Assembly (NCBI GenBank): GCA_015039365.1
Contig: WION01000061.1
Location: 148,875 to 212,874, forward strand
Length of the DNA: 64,000 nucleotides
Direction of reading: 5' to 3'
Source: Amanita rubescens
Lineage: Eukaryota > Basidiomycota > Agaricomycetes > Agaricales > Amanitaceae
The position numbers were made by a program, and so were the translations under genes. Of this stretch, positions 1 to 10,300 are shown one piece after another; position 1 is the first letter of the stretch; every line of letters begins with the position of its first letter. The notes beneath the pieces are model-generated. The model ran no database searches and was not told the DNA's origin. It worked only from the letters and a program-made list of their open reading frames with translations.

Positions 1-2193
1 TACCAGCATGGCCAATTTGGCATCAGCATACATGGATCAGGGAAGGTGGGATGAGGCAGAGAAGCTTCAGATGGATGTGATGAGTATAAGAAAAACAAAG
101 CTTGGATCAGGCCACCCATCCACTCTCACCAGCATGGCTAATTTGGCATCAACATACAAGAATCAGGGAAGGTGGGATGAGGCAGAGAAGCTTCAGATAG
201 ATGTGATGAATGCATTCAAAACAAAACTTGGACCAGACCACCCAGACACACTCACCAGCATGGCCAATTTGACATCAATATACAGGAATCAGGGAAGGTG
301 GGATGAGGCAGAGAAACTTCAGATGGATGTGATGAATGCATTTAAAACAAAACTTGGGTTAGACCACCCATCCACTCTCACAAGCATGGCCAATCTGGCA
401 TTAACAATGGGAATCAGGGAAGGTGGAATGAGGCAGAGATGCTTCAAATGGATGTGATGAATGCATTCAAAACAACTCTTGAATTAGACCACCCAAACAC
501 TCTCACCAGTATGGCCAATTTGGCATTAACATATGGGAACCAGGGAAGGTGGGATAAGGCAGAGAAACTTCTGGTGGATGTGACAAATGCATTCAAAACA
601 AAGCTTGGATCAGGCCACCCATCCACTCACACCAGCATGGCCAATCTGGCATCAACATACTGGAATCAGGGAAGATGGGATGAGGCAGAGAAGCTTCTGA
701 TGGATGTGATGAATGAAAGAAAAACAAAGCTTGGACCATACCACCCAGACACTCTCACCAGCATGGCCAATTTGGCATCAACATACTGGAATCAGGGAAG
801 GTATGATGAGGCAGAGAAGATTCAGATGGATGTGATGATGGCAAGTAAAAGAAAGCTTGGATCAGATCACCCAGACACTCTCACCAACATGTCCAATCTT
901 GCATCATCATACAAGAATCAGGGAAGGTGGGATGAGGCAGAGAAGCTTCATATAGATGTAATGAATGCAAGAAAAACAAAGCTTGGATCAGACCACCCAG
1001 ACACTCTCACCAGCATGGCTAATTTGGCATCAACATACAGAGCTCAGGGAAGGTGGGATGAGGCAGAAAAACTTGAGATGGTTGTAATGAATGCATTTGA
1101 AACAAAGCTTGGACCAGATCACCCAGACACTCTTATCAGCATGGCTAATTTGGCATCAACATACTGGAATCAAGGAAGGTGGGATGTGGCAGAGAAGCTT
1201 CAGATGGATGTGATGAATGCATTCAAAACAAAACTTGGGTCAGACCATCCAGACACCCTCACAAGCATGGCCAATTTGGCAATAACATATGGGAATCAGG
1301 GAAGGTGGAATGAGGCAGAGAAGCTTAACATGGTTGTGATGAATGCAAGACAAACAAAGCTTGGAACAGGTCACCCAAATACTCACACTAGCATGACCAA
1401 TCTAGCATCAACATACTGGAATCAGGGAAGGTGGGATGAGGCAGAAAAGCTTCAGATGGAGGTGATGGATGCATTGAACAAAAGGCTTGGATCAGACCAC
1501 CCAGACACCTACACTAGCATGGCCAATCTGGCATCAACATACTGGAAACAGGGAAGATTGGATGAGGCAGAGAAGCTTCAGATGGATGTAATGAATGCAT
1601 TCAAAGCAAAGCTTGGATCAGACCACCCAGACACTCTCACCAGCATAGCCAATTTGGCATCAACATACAGAAATCAGGGAAGGTTGGATGAGGCAGAGAA
1701 GCTTGAGACAGATGTGATGAATGCCAGAAAAACAAAGCTTGGATCAGACCACCCATCCACTCTCACCAGCATGGCCAATTTGGCATTGACTTGTGGGGAT
1801 GAGGGAAGGTGGGATGAGGTGGAAGAGCTTCTGACAAATGTGATGAATGCAAGAAAAACAAAGCTTGGGTCAGACCATCCAGACACTCTTACCAGCATGG
1901 CCAATTTGGCATTAACATACATGAATCAGGGAAGGTGGGATGAGGCAGAGAAGCTTCTTGTGGATGTGGTGAATAGAAGAAAAAGGAAGTTTGGATCAGA
2001 CCACCCAGACACTTTCACAAGCATGACCAATTTGGCATTGACATACAGGAATCAGGGAAGGTGGGATGAAGCACAGAAGCTTGAGATGGATGTAACAAAT
2101 GCAAGAAAAACAATGCTGGGACCAGACTACCCAGACACTCACCAGAATGGCCAATTTGGCATCAACACACAGGAATCAAGCAAGGTGAAATGA
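1..2193 (+). CDS. TPR-repeat array, C-terminal part of a NOD-like receptor (5' end outside window, frameshifted)
   Basis: About 17 tandem 42-residue kinesin-light-chain-type TPR units (core NQGRWDEAEKL, then LG.DHPDTLTSMANLA) fill this stretch, read in two overlapping frames (8-457 and 439-2193). The frames join if one base is restored near 405: sister units read acatatggg where this one reads acaatggg. The last unit has lost two bases (cactcacc for cactctcacc), so the end, ..NGQFGINTQESSKVK, is out of the TPR register. Such arrays form solenoids and in fungi usually sit behind an NB-ARC domain as the ligand-sensing half of a receptor; here the NTPase half would lie left of the window (inference). 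Units are 80-90% alike, which favours unequal crossover. The one-base deletion could be an assembly error or a real break. Confidence 0.85.
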
Positions 2194-2866
2194 AACAGAG
2201 TACATATGAAATACTACATGTGAAATAGCAGGGGTATGTATAATGTATACACACTTCAATAAAACTCTTGAGAGTCAAGGAAGATAAAGTTACATCTGGT
2301 CATCAATATCATGAATACAGTACCTCTCCTATATTTGAAATTCACCATTTAATTCACCTCAGCTGCTGGTGTTGCAGAAAGTGCTATTCTTTATACATTT
2401 TGTAGGCCAAGAAATAGTACATATGAGCAAAAAGAGAAATGTACTATTGGAAATGTATGAAATTATATGTCCCTATGACATTTGATTCACTTTTCCTCCT
2501 CTGCAAAGTTACAGGTTTCAACACAGGTGAGGAGGGCAGTGCTATGTGCTCGGCTTGGTGCGCCAACTTAAGCCAACAACTAAAAGTCATTTTCCCATCT
2601 CACAGAAATCTATGTCCTGCTATTTCACATGTGGTATTTCACATGTACTCTGTCTCATCTCACCTTGATGCTAAATTGGTCATACTGGTAAGAGTGTCTG
2701 GGTAGTCTGTTGTTTTTCTTGCATTTGTTACATCAAGCTTCTGTGCCTCATCCCACCTTCCCTGATTCCTGTATGTTGATGCCAAATTGGCCATGCTTGT
2801 GAAAGTGTCTGGGTGGTCTGATTTAAGCTTCCCTTTTCTTCCATTCACCACATCCATCAGAAGCTT
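1956..2866. repeat. Inverted duplication of the TPR gene 3' end
   Basis: The minus strand from about 2866 to 2612 repeats the plus-strand sequence of about 1956-2241: the last two TPR units, the stop region and the downstream stretch ending ..tgaaatagcag. The right arm still reads as TPR protein on the minus strand (2660-2857: ..DTFTSMANLASTYRNQ.. then GRWDEAQKL, VTNARKT), with two in-frame deletions against the left arm. About 370 bp separate the arms, so a transcript through both could fold into a hairpin of roughly 250 bp. Confidence 0.8.
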
Positions 2867-2869
2867 CCT

Positions 2870-4310
2870 GTCACACTTTGACTTAGGTAGCCCATGTGAT
2901 AATTATAGCCTGTTAAAATTTACAAAGTTTATTTGCTCTGTTCCACACCCCAACCTGTCCCTGAATGTATTCCCAACAACATACACATACTATGTGTCCA
3001 CATTGGAAAGAAAATTTGAGTGAATAACCAAAGGAAAGGCATATGAGAAGTGATCTACTTATAAATAAATCTGAGCTCAATGCAAAGGCTATACAGCCAA
3101 TAGATCACCTGAATATCATGCTGGGTGTTTCAGATAAATGATTCACAAGTAGTCCATGACTAGACAAAGTAGTACCTACCATCAATGTGAGTCACCTGCC
3201 AGTAGAGTAATGTGATCAAATCTTGATGATCAGAGTGCATAAAGTCAGGAGTAACATCAGTCTTCAGCTTCTGAACATAGCCTTTTTGCTCAAATTGATC
3301 AAAGGCTTCTGTGACTGATTGCAAGAATGGTTTATTGATCCAAAAGGATAGCTTGGCAATGATAATAATTGCTTGAAACTTTAAGCAAACATACAGTAAA
3401 TGAAAAGGAACAGTTTACCAACTAAGGCCTGACAATCACTTGGCTTATTGAAACACCATCAGTTGTGTACTACCCAAAGGAAAGAACAAAATACCTTGAC
3501 ATGAAAGTTGCTTTGGATGTCTCCAAACATGGAGAAAAGTTTGAGATTCCGAGGCCGAACGAAGTGAAGGACTCGGTCTCTTATACCGATTTTGTGACCC
3601 ATCAAATCGCGGTTTTTTCCTCTTTTGGAACACGTTAAACGCCGGTAAGTCCCGTAATACCAACTCTGCGTTTCTTAATCGACTTCAAATTGATCACTCT
3701 TTCTTTAATGTGTAATAATATTCTTTAGTCTATGCTACATGATATCCTCACATCAATTCCGGTTCTCCAGCTTCTATCTCATGACAAAATGACAATTTTT
3801 TGTTGGCAGAGTGCAAATCAATTAGTAATAATCGGTTCCAGCCTCTCAACACAATTGTCGTCTACCACCACCCCCCCATTATCATATCAGCCACTTTGGT
3901 ACCTCCTTGAACATTCAAACATCAATACAACCTCAAGTTCAGCCTCACATGCCCTCTGTCCCGGGAGGATTGAAACGAGTGGACTTGTAGATGTGGGCCA
4001 CCAAGTGGCAGATCCGAGGCCATGTATTTACTAAGGCTGATAGTAGTCAATGTGTCTATAGGTCTGGCATAAATGTCTGCCATGCTGCAAGGCACTACTA
4101 ATTATTAAATTATAAAAATGCTGGCTTAAAGGTTAGCTTTGGGTTCTCAGTGGGCAGTTGGAGTAATGAGAGACTTTAGCCTAGTGTTAGCCACATAGCT
4201 TTAGGAGCCAAGTGAATTTCCTACTAAATCTGATGTCCTTTGCAGAGAGGTTATGCTGCCTAGCTGCAGTACTATGTTCTTACTCATGTAGCAAATTTTC
4301 ACAAAGATTT
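2870..4310. other. Intergenic AT-rich DNA with one coding-like minus-strand stretch
   Basis: No complete gene is seen. On the minus strand about 3390-3195 reads as uninterrupted protein (..AKLSFWINKPFL.., ..EAFDQFEQKGYVQ.., ..HQDLITLLYWQ) and is followed by a GTGACT donor-like site, so it may be an exon or relic of an unidentified gene. An open frame at 3445-3663 (minus) is short and unrecognised. The stretch from 3700 to 4310 shows nothing else that I can support. The Helitron 3' end should fall here, but no CTRR end with a terminal hairpin was found with confidence. Confidence 0.4.
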
Positions 4311-4313
4311 CCT

Positions 4314-7300
4314 TTAAATTTTAACATAAATAACTGCCAAGGCTTCTTTGCCCCTGCATAAGCTTAATGAGTCTGCAAAGTTTTGAATTGTGCCTTCATA
4401 CAATAAGGATTGGCAAGTGGCTAACCCATCATGAAACCATATCATGCCATTATTGGTTACAACACGTGATGTAAAATGTGAATTTCCATAATACACAACT
4501 CCTCGTAGTTCATATTTAAATTCTTCATTGTTAACATATATACAGAAACTGTGATCAATGTGAAGCTGCTGGGTTGAAAAATCAATGGCTATAAATGGTA
4601 ATGGAAGAAGAAATTGATGAATAATTGCCATCTTCTCTGGGCAGGAGGTACAAGTTAAATTGGATTCCTCTTTCAGATCTTGCATCCAACCTGCAACAGA
4701 TCTAGACATTGTTGACCCTATTGTAAGTAGACAGCAGGTATTGTTGGTTCTTCTTGTTCTTGAAATGTGATCATTCTTGCACACAAAATCACTTTGGATG
4801 GCAGTGGTTGGTATTGTTAGTAGATATTCAATTAGTCTTGATATTGAAGTAAATTGCCCCCATCTGAAATGGGATGGACGAAGTTGATGTAAATAGCGTC
4901 TTATATCATCTCTTGTGGATTCCAAAGTCTTGATTCCTGATGCATGCTTTACAAAGTTGGAAGCCAAGTTGCCTAAAATATCATTCATGTTTCTAAATAT
5001 GTCAGTGTAGAAGTATTTATTACTGGACCAGACTGCATGTATTATGCACAATATAGCATCATAAGCACAGCTATTTTGGTCCCATGTAGTCCCTATTGGA
5101 GTCAAAGACTGCACATTAATGTTTGCATTATCACCATTACTTCTAGCAGTTGAACTTGTCTTACAGATCTTTGCTCTATGTTCTTCCCCTTGTGTGATTT
5201 CTTTTCTCTTGTTGCTTTTGGATGGAGCAAAAGCTATGGAATTAGATATGTCCATTTTAGATGATGAATTAGGTATTGACTCTTTTGTCACAACCTTCCA
5301 CAGCAAGTCATCTGCTATAGGATCAAGCATAGGATCATTTTTGCCCCATTTAATGGATGAATGCACTGTGCTTGGTACATAATCCATGCCCTTCTCCATT
5401 CTAAATTCATGAATTAATGCATTACGCCTGTCTCCATTTATTGAACTTGATAGTTGACCTAAGTAGCACAATTTTGTGATTTCATCAAGCAGTTCGAGGT
5501 CACGGTATTCCTGCCTTAATGCACCTGAAGCTCTTCCTGTTATCATCTTTGGATCAAAGCCTTGTAGAATAATTGTGCCATTTGCTGTAGAACTTCGAGA
5601 AAGAACAGTATAGTATGCTTGATGGGATCTGCAATTGTTCAGGTCTACTGGGTTATTTGGTCTTGTCTTCCCCTGTGATGCAAAGTCTGTCATAGCAAAG
5701 TTTGGTAAAACTTCAACTTGAGATCTGGAGACAGATACTGTGCTTCCATCTGGTAATTTACATGTAATAAATACTGTGGATCTTGTCAGTGGTACAACAT
5801 TCTCTGGTAGTCCATCTATTTGTATAGACTTTGGTGGTGCTTTCAATTTCACAAACAGGACATCTAACATTTGCTGATTATGTTGTCCTACTGTTGATTG
5901 CCAACCAACAATGGTTGCTTCCTGTCCATTTGTAATACATAGCTCAGTAGCTACATTACATTTGATCATGACAGGGAGACCCATGCAAATTGAAAGCTTA
6001 CCAGGAACAGGCTTATCTGCACTTGAATGTGGTAAGTCCCATAATATTTTTTGATGTGCAATATTAAGCTTGGTTACCCTTTTTTTGCTTGCTTTTCTTC
6101 TTTTTTCAATGCCTTCAGAGTGCTTCAAGGTATCTTCTGAATAAAAGTCAACTAATTGCTGTCCAGTGTGTTGTGCAAATAATTGGCATCCAAGTTTATT
6201 TATTTCATCCTTTTGTGCATTCTTGGCAGTTATTATTGATACAAATCTGAAGTTAGGGTCAGTTATGGAAGGTTTACCAGGAAGTGAAGATGTAATAAGT
6301 GATCTGAGGAACTGTATGTCTGCAAGAGTGCAATCCTTATGTCTCATATTCACTAAAGCCTTGCGCAGTTTATCATCATCTTTAGACTGAGTTCTTTGTC
6401 TCATATTTTGTCTCAAGATAACAACAGTATTAACTTGATGCCATAATGCTCTACCAATTGCCATTTCCTGTGCTTTTTTCCATGCTCCTGACTGGCCAAC
6501 AGTTCTGCTATACAATGCAACACTTTCATTGCCAAGAGGTGGTGGTAGCTGTCCAAAGTCACCAGCAAAGAGCATATTGAAGCCTCCAAATGGTACAGTT
6601 GGTTTATTCATTACTTTGCATAACTGTGCACTGATCTTATATATATCATGACAAGATAGCATTGAAACTTCATCCAAAAAAATATAATCTACTCCCAGTA
6701 AGTTGGTTCGCACCCGCATCAATGTTTTGGTAGCCTGAGCTTCATTGCTCATATCATTTATTCCAAGGATAGAATGATATGTTGAGCCTGACAGCAATGC
6801 TGCAGCACTTCCAGTTGGTGCAGTTATTATAAATCTGTGTGCCTCACCCCTCCTTTCAAAGAAGCTTGATACAGCACTAAGTACCCGGGATTTTCCAGTT
6901 CCACCCATTCCACCTATATACATCTTCAAGGGCTCTGAATTTGGCATGACAACATGGTTAGCTATGATTTTAAATGCTCTATCTTGTTCATCATTGAGAC
7001 TGTACTCTTGGGATATAGTATCTATCATGTTATTATGCTTTGTAGTATGAAATTTCTTTTCTAAATAAGCCTTGTCAGTAACTCTCACAACATTTGGTGG
7101 GAATGATTCAAGGGGGGCTTGCTTTGAGTTTTCAGTTTCACTGATGTCACTAATGGCTGGTTCTTCACCATCACTAAATTCTGATGAATCATTGTCCATT
7201 GTGATGTCTGAATAGTCATCATTGGCTTTACTATCTTCATGTAAATTCAAATCAGTGAATTCCATTGCATCTAAAGGTTCAGGATTGCACCCATGCTTTC

Positions 7301-10300
7301 CATATGTCAATCTATATTTTCTGCGTTCACATTGGAGTATCCATTGATACAAATTCATATTGTCAAACTCTGAAGGTCTGTAGATGTAATCATGTACAGG
7401 AGAAAAGCCAATAATTTGTTTCTTTGTTCTGATTAAAGTAACTTTGTCTGCATGTGTTGATGGGTCAACTTCCTTCCAAGGTCTTTGGGCCTCAAGTACA
7501 AATGCATGCCAGTAAAAAGGGATAAATTTATGATTAGTGTAATGATCTGGATTGCCCAGAAGGTACATGCAAACCATAGGTGCACCCATTTCTGTTTTTG
7601 TGGAAAGAGCATTCACAATCTTGTTTATAAGCTTCCTGGCTTTCTCTCTCTCAGATAATGAGCTACCTATTATGTCAGTATGTTTGTCAAATACACTTCT
7701 TATTGCTTCAAACACAACATGTGTCTTGAGACCAGTTTTGGTGATGTAATCAGTAACATATACAATAACAGCCTTCAATGCAGTACCTGACCACATGCAT
7801 GTCACATCAGTATTGCAACGCATGATATATGTGAGAACAGGAGTGAAAAAGTTGATCCAAGCTTCAAATTTTTTTATTGTTAATCCACCTGTTTCAGGAT
7901 CAACTTCTGTTTGTTCAAAGATTGGACGTGGGAATCTAGCTTTACATTTACCATATTTGTTGTCTTTACATGATGCATATTTCTTGCTCACAGAACCATC
8001 TTTGTTGGTACCCCTTTCACAATTATGTATGTTAGACTTGCTGATAAGGTCATCAACAACATTGTCAAAATACTTCCACCATTTAGTTAAATCATCACAT
8101 TTGCTACAGCACTTATTTTGAGGATGCTTAGAGTCACACAAAGGTGGTGGTTGTTGTGGCAATGTTTCAGTAGGGTCTTTATATGATTCCTGCTTGGAAT
8201 GTTCAGCTACACTTGCAAGCACCTCATTTTGGGTGCCTGTCATGAACTCTCCAATATGGCAACTTTCAAGCCAGGATATCAAGTGTTTCCTCCAGTCAGA
8301 GTTTTGATCTAAGATTTTTTCTCTCATCTCTTGTGGTGTTAAATTTCCTCTGAGCCATATGAGCATATGCAGATGAAGTGTTAATCTTCCCTGCTGTTCA
8401 ACAGTGCCATAGTATGCATTTGCATCACCATATAGACCTGCATGTTCTGAATCAAATCCTAAAATATCAGAGATAAATAATTTCACAAGGAAGTCAAAAA
8501 AGCATGCTCCTGCTACTGGATTTCTGCATATCAATCTCATGCGTTCATCATATGGTAATATTTCAACTTCAAACTTTTCTTTATTATCAGCAAAGTAGAT
8601 GCAAAGGGGATGCTTCACATCAGCAGGTGAGATTGTTATGTACCAGAATGGAGCTCCCCTATGATATATCAAAGACCAAATCCCATTTCTCATCCATTTT
8701 TTACTAGTATTTGATCCTTTTACTGGACCTGCTACATGATCAAGATCTCTAATTAATTTAAAGCACTTCTCTTCTTCTTCTGTTTCTGGCTTCACAAGCT
8801 CATGTTTACTCATGCGTTCTAATAATGATTGTAGAACATTATTATCTAGAGTTAGTATTCTCTCCTTGATATCATTAAATACAGCTTTATCAGCCAAGAG
8901 AAAACTTTGGGAAGATGCAGTTTTTATCTGCTCATGACTGAAAGCTATGAAGGGGAAATCTTGATCTGTCTGAAACCTTTTGTCATGGTACATTAAAAGC
9001 CATTTTTTGTGCTCCTTATCAGACAAGCCACCAACAGTGCCTACCCCTCCAAGACCATAGGGGAACAGCCAAGGAAACATTTGTGGATATAGCTGAGGAT
9101 TATTCCAAATGGATTCTGGTTCTTTACTATGACCTATTGCTAGAAATTTACCTTGTGAATTTAAATGTTGTAATGATTTTACTTTGACAGTGTTAATTGA
9201 CATGATGTTAAATTCTTCACCTGTAAGACCATGGACAGTGAAGGCACATTGCCCATCTGTAGTTCCATCCTCTTCTTCCATATCATGGACACTAGTCCCT
9301 TCAGGAGTTTTATTGTGCATCATTTGTTTATACTCAATGCTTACAGGAGGCATATCTTCTGGATACTCATCAAGATTAGCAGTTGAGATTAAAACATCCT
9401 CATAATCAGCATGATTCAAAATCAACCATTCAAGAGCAAGTTTTACATGATTTCGCCTCACAAGAAATGGTGTTCTTTGGAAATCTGTTGATGTAGGCTT
9501 GCATGGTCCAGTAAACATGATAGCAAGGACTTCTTCTATATCTGCCTTTGGGGGAGGAAGAATATTATATACTTTGGGTACAGGTTGCTGATATGCAATG
9601 GCATGTGCTTTCATTTTTCTCATTCCTGATGCAATTCGGATAGAGCAGATACTGTGCCTAACTCTGGCAACTAACATTTTTTCCACATAGTGCAAGTCAA
9701 AGAGGACCTTGGGAACTTGTCCTAACCATAAGCCTCTTGCAAGAGCCAATCTTGGGACATTTCCTAAGCGCAGAGCTGCACGACATGAATTGCATATTTG
9801 CTGACAAGAATGATCAATAGCATGTGGAAATTCACAGATCTTATCAGAGGCTTTGTACCTTTCTTGTCTGGTAAAGCCTGGTGCTTCCAGAATATGCAGG
9901 TAGTTCTTTACAGCAGAAAGCCTGCTGAGAGATGCAATAGAAACAAGTTGGCCACATACAGCACATCCTTTCTCCTCAAATGTTTCAGGCTTCAGTTTAG
10001 AACAAGATGCATTAATGATTTTGAGGGAAAGCTTCTTGTCTACAGGTTGTGGAGGAAAAATAGAAGCAAGATCACAAGTATCAAAATCTAAATTGTTTTT
10101 CTTAGCACGATGTTTAGCAACTCTCTGTTGTGTCTGTTGTCGAAGTAACTGTTTCTCCTCATCAGTTTTGTTGACTACAGAGAGAATGGTGACATGTGAA
10201 TGGCAGATGTTGCATGTCATATGATCTTTAAACAATAGTTTTAATTGTGCTACTGATGTTCTCCATCCAGCCTCAAGACCATGCATTATTGCAAGTTGCC

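Noticed and set aside
3700..4313. Helitron 3' end (CTRR with hairpin)
   Set aside because: Several YYAG words exist on the plus strand, but none has a clear stem-loop at the right distance.
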